Assembly: GCA_963575745.1 (NCBI GenBank)
Contig: CAUYUJ010019893.1
Span: 344,589 to 408,588 of the forward strand
DNA from: Prorocentrum cordatum
Taxonomy: Eukaryota; Sar; Dinophyceae; Prorocentrales; Prorocentraceae
DNA length: 64,000 nucleotides
Reading direction: 5' to 3'
The position numbers and the translations under genes are program-made. Shown here one piece after another: positions 1-10,839 of this stretch (position 1 is the stretch's first letter; every line of letters starts with the position of its first letter). The notes below the pieces were generated by a model. It worked only from the letters and a program-made list of their open reading frames with translations. It was not told the origin of the DNA and ran no database searches.

Positions 1-1
1 C

Positions 2-2935
2 GTTGCGTCGGTCTTGTTGGACTGTGATCAGCACGGGGGCCGTTCAGGAAGAGGCACGGCGGGTGCATCGCTTCAAGTAAGGGTTTTTCAGGACCTTGCT
101 AGGCATCTGGGGTATACGTCTGTGCTTTTTTTCACGGACCTTAAAGCAGCGTTTCACACAGTCATTCGTGAGTTTTTGACCGCCTTGCCGTCAGCACAGC
201 AGGACTTGGAGGATGTCATCGACAATCTGCAGTTGCCGCTAGCTCTTGAAGGGGTGATGAGACAGTTGCTGGCAGAGCCAGCTGTGTTCGACAGGGTAGG
301 TAGCCCGCACTTGAGAGATGCAGTTGTCGATGTCAACTCGAGCACTTGGTTCCAGGTAAAAGATGCTACGTCCGTGGCACAAGCGACGTTGGGAGCAAGG
401 CCGGGCATGCACCCTGCAGATTTCTTTTTTACCCTCGCTTTTGCCCCCGTGCATGAGGAGTTGAGGATGAGGTTTTTCGCAGAAGGTATCGACTTAAACG
501 TTGAAGACATGTGCCCGCGGGTAGGACGCACCTTCACCAGCCGCGACAAGCAGCTGGACAGCCGCATAGGGTCACCTTCGTATGTGGATGATCTTGCAGT
601 GCTGCAGGCATGTGCCAAGGCACGAGACTGCTGCAAGTTGGCCGAAGTTGTCGTAACAGCTGTGCATCAAGTGATGACGGCGAGGGGGTTTGTCGTCAAC
701 TACGGGGAGGGCAAATCGACCCTGTTGTTCCACCCTATCGGCGAGGGCAAGAAGGTTGTTAAAGCGAAGATAGCCGCGTTTAAGGGGGAGATGTGGGTCC
801 CTGCGATCCAGCGTTCCGTTTTTGTTGCTAGCGTGTGTAGGCACTTGGGATCTATGGTGCAAGATTCGGGTGCTATGAATGCGGAGCTTGCGCATAGGCA
901 CCACACTCAGTTGGGGGTACTCGGGGGACTTAAGAAGGCGGTTTTCACCCGTAGCAACGATTTACCTGTTGACACCCGTGTCAAGTATGCTGCTGCTCTC
1001 TGCCACAGCCGAGTGCTCTTCCATGGTGCCGTATGGTCCGCACTCAATGCAGGTAATCAGAAGTATTTGGAAACTGCGTTTATGGCCCCTCTTAGGGCTG
1101 CCGTGGGCCTTCGGAGGCAGGACCTCGACGATGTGTGTGATTGGTCGACGCCTGAGGTTTACCTCAGATGCCGCCGTCTCCCTGCTCTCGTCACCCTGCG
1201 CCTCAGGAGGCTTCGGTTTTTGGAAAAAGTCTTGAGGTTCGGATCGGACGGGTTGTTGCACATGCTTGACGCACTTGTCAGTGTTAAGAATAGTTGGGCG
1301 TATCTTGTGAGGCAAGACATCTGGTGGATGTATGATCGGATCACGATCCCGATCGAGTGGTCTCCTGTCGGTGATTTGCCGTGGTGGATTGGCGTAGCCC
1401 GAGATTGTCACAAAAAATGGACTTCTTGGTGTAGAGAGGCGGAGAGAGGCGCCATGGCAGAGCACTTGGCGAGCTGCGAGGTTGCTGTGTGGCAATCTAA
1501 GCTAGTTGCCATTTGCGAGCGTGGCAATCTCCCCGTACCCCCCGTCCTCAAAAAAGTTGCTGACAATGTCGTGTTTCCGTGCAGAGAGTGCGAAGAAGTG
1601 TTTAATACCAAGGCGGCGTGGGGAAGGCACCGCACTCTAGCGCATCCAGAGTTTGACCTAGCAGGAGCGTTGGCACTGGGATCCTGTTGTCACGCCTGCG
1701 GCCAAGATTGGCACACCAGAGGGCGGCTACTTCGCCACCTCCGCTTCGGCTCGAGCCGATGCCTCACGGTGCTTGCGCACCATTTGAAGCCCATGCCAGT
1801 TGAGCGAGTGCTGGAGCTGCGGGAGGAAGATGCTCGGGCGGCGAGGACTGGTCGGGGGCGGGGGGAATGTCGGAATGCAGCTACCGCACCGCCAGTTGCC
1901 TTTATTGGACCTGTGCTGGGAGGCCCAGTCGAGGCCAACATTGCCAGAGCCACGACTGACGGCGTCGAGCGCGGACGGGACCAGAATGAAGATGCCCCCG
2001 CCGTGATCTGTAATTCGCCGTCAGAAGTGCGATTTTTCTTGCATCTTTTCAGTGGCCAACGTCGGGCAGACGACGTGCAAGCCCACTTTGAAATGCTTCA
2101 GATGGCCGCTAGAGTACCCGTGGTAATGTTATCTATCGACGTTGCCAATAGTCCAGACCGAGGCGACCTTACAGTAGAAGCCTCGGTCGATAAAATATTA
2201 GACATGTTGTGGACAGGGCAGGCCCTCGGAGCTGTAGGAGGGCCCCCATGCGAGACCTGGTCCAAGGGCCGTGCGAATCCTCCGCCTAATGGGGGTTTGA
2301 AGCCTCGTATCCTGCGGTCCAGGGAATTTTTATGGGGCCTAGTGGCCCGCTCGCCCTCTGAATGGAAACAGGTTATGCTCGGCAATCGGTTGTTGCAGAC
2401 TATGCTTCAGGTCGTGTATGTTTGTGCGGCTGTAGGAGCTGCCTGTATTTTAGAACATCCTCTTGAACCGGAGGCCCCTCGCCTCCCTTCGATCTGGCGC
2501 CTCCCCGAGATGGGTGCAGTGTATGGTTTTAGAGCTCGTGCTGACATCAGGTTTCTGAATTTAGATCAATGTACGTGTGGTGCTCGGTCTAAGAAACCAA
2601 CTACCATGTTGTGCGTTAGTGTGCCGACGTTTCGTGATTTAGTTGCTCAGTTGCCAGGCAGGGGCAAATGCCCCCACACCTCACATCCCGAAGAGCTTGT
2701 CGGGGTCCGAGGGAATGGCGTTTTTCGCACTGCAGCAGCAAAGCAATATCCTTCGCAGTTATGTAAGATTGTTGCCCAGGCACTCCTTCATACTGTTCGT
2801 AATTGTGATTTGCTGGAAGTCGGTCAGGTCCCCGAGGTCCCGCCACAGGTGCAGGATTTCTATGTGCCCTACGACCCTTATTTCGAGGGTCACGGGTGGG
2901 GCCGCTTCGCGGCGGACAGGCACCGTGCTGGCTGA
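2..2935 (+). CDS. Non-LTR-type reverse transcriptase with Zn fingers and methyltransferase-like C-terminus (5' partial)
   Basis: The frame is open to the window edge, so the N-terminus is missing. Counting from base 14, RT motif A is FFTDLKAAF (Asp42), motif B is GARPGMHPAD (from residue 127) and motif C is YVDD (residues 190-193), so the catalytic aspartates are present. A thumb and connection-like region follows. Around residues 520-545 there is a C2H2-like motif (CRECEEVF...RHRTLAH), and near 557-583 a second Cys/His cluster (CCHACG...RHL). From about residue 672 the sequence changes to a Rossmann-like block: FLHLFSG, then VVMLSIDV, GGPPCETWS near 742, and EHP near 814. These resemble C5-methyltransferase motifs I, II, IV and VI (usual forms LFSG, GPPC, ENV). 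RT and zinc fingers point to a LINE-like retroelement. The methyltransferase activity is inference, because EHP replaces ENV. The ORF has no internal stop over 2.9 kb, so it is young or under selection. Confidence 0.8.
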   Translation, partial: VASVLLDCDQHGGRSGRGTAGASLQVRVFQDLARHLGYTSVLFFTDLKAAFHTVIREFLTALPSAQQDLEDVIDNLQLPLALEGVMRQLLAEPAVFDRVGSPHLRDAVVDVNSSTWFQVKDATSVAQATLGARPGMHPADFFFTLAFAPVHEELRMRFFAEGIDLNVEDMCPRVGRTFTSRDKQLDSRIGSPSYVDDLAVLQACAKARDCCKLAEVVVTAVHQVMTARGFVVNYGEGKSTLLFHPIGEGKKVVKAKIAAFKGEMWVPAIQRSVFVASVCRHLGSMVQDSGAMNAELAHRHHTQLGVLGGLKKAVFTRSNDLPVDTRVKYAAALCHSRVLFHGAVWSALNAGNQKYLETAFMAPLRAAVGLRRQDLDDVCDWSTPEVYLRCRRLPALVTLRLRRLRFLEKVLRFGSDGLLHMLDALVSVKNSWAYLVRQDIWWMYDRITIPIEWSPVGDLPWWIGVARDCHKKWTSWCREAERGAMAEHLASCEVAVWQSKLVAICERGNLPVPPVLKKVADNVVFPCRECEEVFNTKAAWGRHRTLAHPEFDLAGALALGSCCHACGQDWHTRGRLLRHLRFGSSRCLTVLAHHLKPMPVERVLELREEDARAARTGRGRGECRNAATAPPVAFIGPVLGGPVEANIARATTDGVERGRDQNEDAPAVICNSPSEVRFFLHLFSGQRRADDVQAHFEMLQMAARVPVVMLSIDVANSPDRGDLTVEASVDKILDMLWTGQALGAVGGPPCETWSKGRANPPPNGGLKPRILRSREFLWGLVARSPSEWKQVMLGNRLLQTMLQVVYVCAAVGAACILEHPLEPEAPRLPSIWRLPEMGAVYGFRARADIRFLNLDQCTCGARSKKPTTMLCVSVPTFRDLVAQLPGRGKCPHTSHPEELVGVRGNGVFRTAAAKQYPSQLCKIVAQALLHTVRNCDLLEVGQVPEVPPQVQDFYVPYDPYFEGHGWGRFAADRHRAG

Positions 2936-3340
2936 CGCCGATGCCGCTGCCGCTTCGTTTTGCATGTCATTCGTCAGTGCAGCAGTCCATGCTCCCATCG
3001 GTGTCGGAAGAAGGAGGAGGAGCAGGAGGAGGAGGAGGAGCAGGAGGAGGAGAATCATGAAGGGGAGGAGGAGGAGTCCTCCGAGTCGCCGCCCGCGGCC
3101 GCAGCTGCTTGGCGGCCCCGCGCCCGCACCCAGGGCAAGTCGTGCGCCTCGAGTCCGAAGCATGCCAGCACGGCCGCCCTGCGACAAAAGGGGGTGGGCA
3201 GCGAGGGCTGCACAAAAGGGGCCCTTCAGGGCACCTGTAGGAGCCCTGGGTCGTGGGGCCCGAAAAGTGCACCTGCCTCCCTCCCCCACCCCACATATTG
3301 CGCCCCCCCGGAAGCGACGCCAAGTTACCGCCCACCCCTT
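2936..3340. repeat. Sequence after the RT ORF with a GGA/GCA microsatellite
   Basis: Immediately 3' of the retroelement stop is GC-rich sequence with an AGG/CAGG tract at about 3012-3080. No poly(A) tail or target-site duplication was recognised, so the 3' end of the element cannot be placed. ORFs across the tract are repeat-encoded and not called. Confidence 0.6.
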
Positions 3341-3344
3341 TTCA

Positions 3345-3620
3345 GCGACGTCCAACGGCCGGACGGGGGAGTTCGAAGGACAAAAAATTGGCATGAGCAC
3401 ACTCTTTTCGCGGTCCACGCGGATTGCTTGGATCCGCGTTGGGCCCCCTTTTCAGAAGCACAGGAGCGCGCCTCCCGGCCGGGCGGGGGAATTCGAAAGA
3501 CAACAGTTCATATAGACATAATTGTTTGCGGTCCGCGCGGATTTCTTGGATCCACGCTGGGCCCTCCTGGCGTCGCCTCGGTTGCCGCCCCTGGTGCGCT
3601 CCGCTCGCCTGGGGGTGTCG
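3345..3620. repeat. Two diverged ~120-bp tandem units
   Basis: Blocks beginning GGACGGGGGAGTTCGAA (about 3360) and GGGCGGGGGAATTCGAA (about 3480) are followed by the same order of modules: a GGTCCRCGCGGATT segment, TTGGATCC, then GCTGGGCCC or GTTGGGCCC. No coding function is evident. Confidence 0.6.
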
Positions 3621-4736
3621 GGCGCACATCCAAGAGATCCGCGTGGACCGTCGAAAGTTTATGTTTGGGCAGTTGTTCCTGCCTCTAGGAGTCGGGTGCC
3701 GCTAGAAGTGCCCCTGGCTCAAGGTGCCCCCAGGGTTTCCAAGGAGGCCCCACAGCTTCCAGGGAGCCCCTCCGGAGGCCCAGGGGGCCCCAGGATTTCC
3801 ACAATGGAGCGAAAAACTCAGGGCACCGTGGGCCAGGGGCACTGTGTGCGACCCCGGAGTGAGGGTTGTCAGGGGCAGCGTTTTCTTCGGTTCACGGCAG
3901 CTTTCCTCGCCGAGCGCGTTCCACTACATGCATGGTCCCTACCCGCAAAAGTCCGAAAATGACTCGAAAGCCACGGGGCAACGTGACGGGGGGGATGGGC
4001 TCATGGGGTGATGCATCGACCCCCAATCTCAGGAGGGGAAAAGCACAGACACAAACGAACCTCGCTTCCCAGCAGAATACGGGAAAATATGGGAAGTGGG
4101 CGGGGAGACGAACACCCATAAAGTATGGACAAATATGCGGAATCTGGGTTTTTGCGTATACTTATTTGTGTGTGTGTGTGTGTGTGTCCCTGGGCCCCTT
4201 CACAGTCGCCCACACCGCCCAGGCACGTGTGCATTCTCTGCCTGGGGGCCTGCCGCCGAGCTACACTGGCGACACGTCGCCGATTTTGCAGGTCGATGCT
4301 CCCCTTCCCCCCGGCGACGTATCGCCGATGGCACCTCGATGTCCCCCCACTGAGCCACTGGCGGCGCTCGCAGGGGGGACTAGGGACCAGGGGGAGGGGG
4401 GGCGGCTTCTTAGCAGCACCCCTGCTCCTTTGAAGGCGAGAAGGCGACGCTCCTTGATGCCCCGTAGGGTTTTGGATGATTTGTGCCTGTTGGAGCGTCC
4501 TGGGGAGGCCCGCAGCCCGCTTGAGCCCATGCGATCTTGAACTATATTCTGCCATTTCGGAGGTCACCTTGGGCTCTCGGGAGCTCCCTGTGCGCGCCGC
4601 CGGGTCGGGGAAGACGGAGCGGCACAGAGGGCAAGCTCCCGGGGGCCCCGCACAGAGTTCCAAGAACCTATCTGTGTGTTTTTGTCTGTGTGTGCCGATG
4701 GTCCTTCTCCAAAGGGCGAGGGAGGAAAGAGATCCT
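3621..4736. other. Intergenic DNA, no gene recognised
   Basis: Mostly GC-rich sequence with imperfect GGCCCCAGG words, a (GT)n run at about 4166-4188 and several overlapping short ORFs in all frames. None has a recognisable domain. Confidence 0.5.
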
Positions 4737-4950
4737 GACGAGGAGGAGGAGAGGTAGGATGAGGAGGGAGCCAGGAGGAGGAGGAGGAGGAGGAGGAGGA
4801 GGAGGAGGAGGAGGAGGAGGAGAAGGACGATCTGGAGGAGGACGAGAAGGAGGAGGAGGAGCAGCAGCAGCAGCAGCAGGAGGAGGAGGAGGAGGAGGGT
4901 ATGGAGGAGGATATGGAGGAGGATATGGAGGAGGATATGGCGGAGGAGGC
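4737..4950. repeat. (GGA)n microsatellite with GCA and GGATAT interruptions
   Basis: A nearly pure GGA tract is interrupted by (CAG)n at about 4860-4880 and by GGATATGGA repeats at 4900-4940. Poly-Gly, Ser and Pro ORFs here are repeat translations. Confidence 0.9.
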
Positions 4951-5239
4951 GGCTGCGTCACTCTTGACCCACAAGTGTTGCTATGTTGCTCTGCTCTGCT
5001 GGCCCTGTCCTTGACTGCACGCACCGTCTGCCTAATGTGTTAGTCGCATCGCCCAAGTGGGCCGCGAACTGCTTGTTTATCGCACCAGGAAGCCACATTC
5101 CGAGGACTCAGGTGGTTTGTGTTGAGCTGTTTTCCGCCCTCTCCTCGGTGTTCCTGGTGGGAGGCGCGTGATGGCGTCTGGAGTAAAGCAAGCCCGCCTG
5201 CGCTGACCGCGAGGATGTCGCGCAGCTTGCGCCGAGCAA

Positions 5240-5640
5240 AACAAGGAGGAGGAGGAGGAGGAGGAGGAGGAGGAGAAGGAGGATCGAGAATCCGAGATGG
5301 TGGATCGAGAAGATGTTTTTTTGTTTTTCAGTTTTTTTGTAACGGGAAGGGCTTCCAGGGCCTCTGGATTGTCCAGATATCCTTGGAGACCTCCAGAAAA
5401 GGAGGAGGAGGAGGACGAGGAGGAGGAGCAGGAGCAGGAGTGGCAGCTTGTGGGCAGGAGGAGGAGAAGGAGGAGGAGGAGGAGATGGAAAAGGAGGAGG
5501 AGACAATCCTCCTCCTCCTCCTCCTGCTGCTCCTCCTCCTCTCCCCTCGTTCCTCTCCTCCTCCCTCCTCCCTCCTCCCTCCTCTCCTCTCCTCCTCCTC
5601 CTCCTCCGCCTCCTCTTCCTCCTCCTCCTCCTCCTCGTAG
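5240..5640. repeat. Opposed (GGA)n and (TCC)n tracts
   Basis: GGA tracts at 5240-5290 and 5400-5500 are followed closely by TCC tracts at 5508-5638 on the same strand, so the two halves are mutually complementary and could fold back. Confidence 0.85.
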
Positions 5641-6750
5641 CGCCATCGGGCGTTCCCTGCGCCCTCGCCCGCGCATGCCCGCGCCGCGGGCGGTCGGGGC
5701 CGAGGCGCGCCCGTTTCGGGGAGGGGGGGGGGCGGGGGGCCATGCAGCTTCTTCCTGCATCCACGGAGGCCTCGCGGGGAAAGGAGGGGAGGTCGGTGGA
5801 GCGGCGGGGCCACTCGACCGTAGATGGCGTTGGTCTGGCCTTCCCTCGGTGCACGCTCGGCGGTGATAGCTCTCAGCGCGTTCCGCAGGACTAGGGTGTG
5901 TGAGTGGGAGAGCATGAGGAGCAGCCTCGCCGAGAGCTCGGAGGCCCCACGGAGATGCCCAGTGCGAGGAGTGATGCAGGGTGGAGCGGTGGAGCGGTGC
6001 AGGGAGGTACAGACCGTAGACGTAGTAGCTTACCGGTGGCGTCGTACACGGAGTATGATCTCGGGATGGCCACAGCGCTGAAGGGGTAGACGTAGCACAT
6101 CGCTTTGCTGCAGTTATTCGTAATTTCCCCCGGCTTCAGGCAGGCCGGTTTCGCCATGACTCCACGGAGTCGTTGCTTGCCAGGTCGTAGGACTCAACGA
6201 TCCACCAGTCTTAGTTTCAGTAGGTGCCGTACTTCTCGCTACTTGTCCTCGTGCTCCACGTCGCGTCTTCCTTCTGTCGTCGTAGACGTTCTGCGGCAAG
6301 GAGAGGCGTGGATCGCTGGCCCATAGGTGTCCGGGTCTGGTGCGCCTCGTAGTGGTCGTTGGCGGACAAGAGCGTTTTCATGGCTCTTGCGGGGCCCACC
6401 GCGCGGAGCATCGCGCCCTCGTCCTCGCAGTGGCGGCCGGCGCTCATGTCTGCGAGCACCATTACGTTGTGTGCTTGTTGTACGCGTTTGTTGTACGCGT
6501 AAGTCGAGCGTTTTTCTTTACAGGAGGAATATTCAAGGACTTTGCAAACATCGTATGGAAACGATGTGTGATGTTTGTTTGATTATGTGTTGATCGTGTT
6601 GGAACTATTTAACGTTTCTTCCGACATAATCCAACAACCGTATGTCGGAGGATTTGCCCGATCTAGTTGTACGCGGGGTTCGTGAGTTTGGATATGGCCC
6701 TCTGTGAGTGCCTGCCCCTCGGCCATCATGGCCCTGAGGAAGTCCAGCCC
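5641..6750. other. Intergenic DNA, no gene recognised
   Basis: Non-repetitive GC-rich DNA passing into less GC-rich DNA near 6480-6660. Short ORFs of 60-90 codons occur on both strands with no motif I recognise. Confidence 0.4.
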
Positions 6751-6759
6751 CAGGAGCGC

Positions 6760-7900
6760 GGCGCACATGCTGAAGATGGGCTCGGTTTGCTCGTAGCTCT
6801 TCTCGTCCTCCTCTCGTGTCTCTCGCAGCTGAGCCGGTGGCCCTCGGAGTCCTGATCGCGGCCCTTGGAGCTTGCATGTTGCCCCCCCGTAGTTCGGCAT
6901 GTGGCCTCGTAGTTGTGTCGGGGGCTCTGCTCGTGAACCTTGTGGTTCAGCCAGTGGCGCTGGCAGCTCTGCTGGAGAACCTTGCTGCTCAGCTCGTGTC
7001 CCGCGTAACTCAACTTGTGGCCTTTGTAGCCTTGATGGAGGCCCTCGTCGTCCTGCTGGTGATCCTCGTACCCCGGCGTGCAGTCGTAGTAGCTCGTCTT
7101 GCCGACCTCGAAGGTCAGCGTGTGGCCTTCGCAGCCCTGCAGGGGGCTCTGGAAGCTCAGCTGGTGGCTCCCGTAGCTCTGCTTGTGGCCTGCGTAGCTC
7201 AGCAGGTGGTGAACTGGTGGCTCTCTCAGCTCGGCAGGTGGTCCTGGTACCTCCGCCGTCGTAGCTCAGCGTGTGATCCTCCCAGCTCAGCTGGCGGCCC
7301 TCGGAGTCCTCATCGCGGCCCTCGTAGCTCGTCTTGTTTCACCTGTAGTTCTGCTGGTGGCTCTCGTAGCTGTGTCGGGGGCTCTCGAGGCTCTGCTCGT
7401 GGACCTTGTAGTTCAGCTGGTGGCGCTGGTAGCTCTGCTGGAGGCCCTCGTTGCTCTGCACGTGCTCTACGTGGCTCAGCGCTTGTGGTCTCCGTAGCTC
7501 CGCTGTTGGCCTTCGAAGGCCCGGCTCGTGGACCTCAAAGCTCAGCTGGCCCTCGTAAGTCTGTTAATGGCTCTGGTAGTCGAGCTGGTAGTGTTGACAG
7601 CTCAGCGGAGGTTCTCGTAACTCTGCAGGTGGTGCTCGTAGCACGGCTGGTGGTCCTCGTAGTTCGGCAGGTGGTCTTCTTGGCTCAGCTGGTTGTTTTC
7701 GTAACCCTGCGCGCGGTCCTCGTAGCACAGCTTGTAGCCCCCACAGCTCCGTGGCTGCTCTTGAAGCTCAGCTGGTGGCCCTCGAAGCTTTGCGCGTTGC
7801 CAAGGAAGATGGTCAAGTAGTCCCTGTAGCTCTGCTGCTGGCCTTTGTAGCTCGATCTAGTGGTCTGCTGGGCCTTCGTGTCCTCCTGAGCCTCTTCTGT
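6760..7900. repeat. Degenerate minisatellite of CTCGTAGCTCTGCTGGTGG-type units
   Basis: More than 30 diverged copies of a roughly 24-30 bp unit, typified by CAGCTGGTGGCCCTCGTAGC, run through the interval. They generate a 334-codon hydrophobic ORF (6816-7820) rich in Ala, Val and Leu. That ORF is best read as repeat translation, not a membrane protein. Confidence 0.8.
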
Positions 7901-8785
7901 GCCTTCCTGGGCTTGTACCATCCCCTGCGCCGTAGTTGCACGGGGATTTGTAGTCCTGGTAGTCCTGGTAGGAATCTTAGTCCTGGTGGTCGTCGTAGGA
8001 GTGCAGGCCGTAATCGAAGAACTTTTCGTAGACGTTCTCGTCGTAAGCGGCGCGGCCGTAGTTGTACTCGTCGTCGGCGGCGCGGCCGTTATCCAGCGGT
8101 ACCTCCACGACGATGTACTTAGTCACTTTTACAGGCTGCTCGGTGGTGTCGTCCCTGGTGTCGGTCTTGGTGGCGTAATGGTGGTGGTACTTGTGCTTGG
8201 GCTGCCTGCTACACAGCTCGTTCTTGTGCCTGGTCTGCCTGTTACGCAGCTCAGTCTCGCACTTGGGCTTCGTGCTACGCAGCCCGTGCTTGGACACTAG
8301 CGAGGGCAGTCGTAGCAGTGATTATAGTGTCGTCGGATCGGGGCTGTTTCCCATGCCGCACGTTGTGAACCACTCGGTTTGGGGAGCCGCGTCCGTTCGC
8401 GCCCATGCTCCTCTATGCGTGTATGATCTCGGTGTCCTTGCCGGTACGTCTCCACGAATGTTGGTAAATCTCGTATCATTGTAGTTCAACGGTTGGTGAT
8501 AGCGGTTGTAGTCTCGTCAACCCTTGCTTTCTCATGATCTCGAGGTATGCCACTTCGATCTTGATGATGTTCGGGTGGATCTTGGTGTATATTACGCGGG
8601 TCTTGGTGACGATCTTGGCAAGCGTATCGCACCTCGCGCCGCCCGCTGCGTAGCGGGCAGCGCGCTCGGGCCGGCCCACCCTTCCGGCGGGTGGTGGGGA
8701 GGAATTGGCCCTCAGGGGCCAGAATGGCCTTCCTCCTTCACCTCCTCCTCTTGTCCTGCTGAAAAGCAAGGGGCACGCGTGCCAT
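7900..8785. other. Edge of minisatellite and unannotated DNA
   Basis: Short runs of GTCCTGGTAGTCCTGGTAGG and GTAGTCGTCGTCGG words fade into non-repetitive sequence with a GCCCGCTGCGTAGCGGGC-type foldback near 8640. No gene was recognised. Confidence 0.4.
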
Positions 8786-8789
8786 AGCT

Positions 8790-9680
8790 CTTAAGCAAAA
8801 AGGGAGGGGGAAGGAGGAGGAGGAGGAGGAGGAGGAGGAGGAGGAGGGAGGAGGAGGAGGAGGAGGAGGAGGAGGGGAGAGAAGGAACGAGAAGTCGGTC
8901 GGAGAAGGGTCGGGGGGGCAGGACGGTGGGGGCGGTGCGCCGCCGAAATAGAGTGGTCAGGGCGGAGGGGGGCGGGGAGCACTGGGCGGGTTGGGAGGGG
9001 GGAAGGGTCGTGGGGGCGGGACGGTGGGGGCGGCGCGGCGCCGGAATAAAGTGGTCGGGGCGGAGGTGGGCGGGACAGAAGCGGCACTGGACGGGCGGCG
9101 GTGCGACGTCGAAGTGAATTGGTCGGGGCGGAGGGGGTCACGCTGCTGGAGGTGGTGGTTGGTGTGGGTGGGTGGGTGGAGGCGCGGGAGGGGCGGGGCG
9201 GTGGGGCGGGTGAGACGCCGAAATAAAGTGGTCGGGGCGGAGGGGGGCGGGGTGCAGAGGGCACTGGGCGGCTGGGGGGGGGGAAGGGTCGGGGGGGCTG
9301 GGCGGTGGGCGCGGTGCGAGGCCGAAATGAAGTGGTCGGGGCGGAGGGATGCGGGGTGGAGAGGGCACTGGACGGGGGGCGGTGTCACGATGGTGGTTGT
9401 GGTGGTGGTTGGTCTATATAGTGGTCGGGTCGGAGGGGGGCGGGGTGGACAGGGCACTGGACGGGGGGCGATGTCACGCTGGTGGTGGTGGTGGTTCTTG
9501 TGTCAAGTGGTCGGGGCGGAGTGGGAGGGGGTGGAGAGAGCACTGGACGGGGGGCGGTGTCACGGTGGTGATGGTGGTGGTGGTGGTGGTGGTGGTGGTG
9601 GTGGTTGGTGTGGGTGGGTGGGTGGAGGGGCGGGGGGGGCGGGGCGGTGTGGGCGGCGCGACGCCGAAATAATGTGGTCG
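8790..9680. repeat. (AGG)n followed by ~100-bp GC-rich tandem array
   Basis: An AGG tract (8810-8880) precedes about seven diverged units containing AAATAAAGTGGTCGGGGCGG or AAATGAAGTGGTCGGGGCGG, followed by GGGCACTGGACGGGGGGCGG. A (GGT)n expansion lies at 9565-9605. Confidence 0.85.
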
Positions 9681-9819
9681 GAGCTCTAGACACCCTGTGC
9701 AAGAGAATTATTCCTCCCTGTCGCATCCCGAGGCCGGTCGAAAGGGCGGGCCAGGCATTTCGGCTGAGACGTCTTCATCGCTTATGACCTTGGAGCTTGG
9801 AACTTTGGCAACAGTTTCA

Positions 9820-10290
9820 CAGATGGAGGGCGGGCCGCTGCCAAAATGTGGGTCTCCCCTTTGCGTCGCGCACATTCTTTTTTTTCCAATGTTGTAAGAC
9901 GTTCACAGGTTGAGCCGGGTGGTTTTTAATATTAGCGCCGCGCAAATTCGTCTTAAACATTCGCAAGAGCTTCACATTTTGAAGGTGGGCCGTTTTCAAA
10001 AGGTTGCTCTCGCCATAGCGCCGCGCACATTCGATGTTCTTGAACTTTGCCAGGGATTTCAAATATTGACGGCGGGTGGTTTTCAACATGTGGTTCTCGA
10101 TGTAGCGTCGGGCACACTCGTGTGAAACATCTACAAGAGTTTCACGCGTTGAAGGCGGCTCGTTTTCAATGTGTGGTTCTCGCCATAGCGCCGCGCGCAC
10201 TCGTTGAATCAATTGCAGGAGTTGCACGGATGCCCATGGGCAACGTACCACAAATAGTGCTTTGGAAGGACTCAGGGGCGTGAGGGTGCA
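9820..10290. repeat. ~90-bp tandem repeat family S1, copy block 1
   Basis: Units carry GTGGTTCTCGCCATAGCGCC and CGCGCACATTCG modules and a TTCACGCGTTGAAGGCGG-like segment. The same modules occur in reverse complement at 45640-46170. Confidence 0.8.
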
Positions 10291-10339
10291 ACAGTTGCGT
10301 TGCTTCGCGGTGTTGAAGTCCCAGGAATTACGTTCTGGC

Positions 10340-10530
10340 ACGATCCTCCTCCTCCTTTTCCTTCTTTGCCTCGCGCCTCCTCATTCTCATGCCTCAGAGA
10401 CGGTGAGGGGAGAGGAGATGGAGGATAATGAGGAGGAGGAGGAGGAGGAAAGAAGAGGATGGAAGGAGGAGAAGGCAGGATGAAAGAATACTAATGAGGA
10501 GGAGGAGGAGGAGGAGGAGCAGCAGCAGCA
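10340..10530. repeat. TCC and GGA microsatellites
   Basis: A short TCC tract (10345-10380) is followed by GGA tracts (10425-10450, 10495-10525) and CAG repeats. No gene. Confidence 0.8.
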
Positions 10531-10839
10531 GCAGGAGCGCATGAACAGCAGCAGCAACAGCGGAAGGAGCAAGAGCAGAAGCAGGGGCCCCCTGCGCCAA
10601 ATTCGCAGGGACCCCCTCCTCCTGCTTCCGTCTTGATCCCTAAGGGCTGGTCGACCTGCGAGGATCTGGCCAGCTTTATCGTGGCGAATCCGGGGGAATC
10701 CTGGCGGATCTAGGTAAATCCACATAAGTCAAGATACATGTGTATGTATATCTATATATACATATAACGGCGCACCGGGTCCTGGGACCCGGGGCCGGGA
10801 CCACGACCGCAAATGTGGGGACCGGGAGCTCTGGAGGCG

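Noticed and set aside
3712-3724. Further spliced-leader relict (TGGCTCAAGG)
   Set aside because: Only nine bases match and the upstream leader bases are absent. This is expected by chance in 64 kb.
6816-7820. 334-codon hydrophobic ORF that resembles a membrane protein
   Set aside because: The hydrophobicity comes from a CTCGTAGCTCTGCTGG minisatellite. The frame is kept only by unit length.
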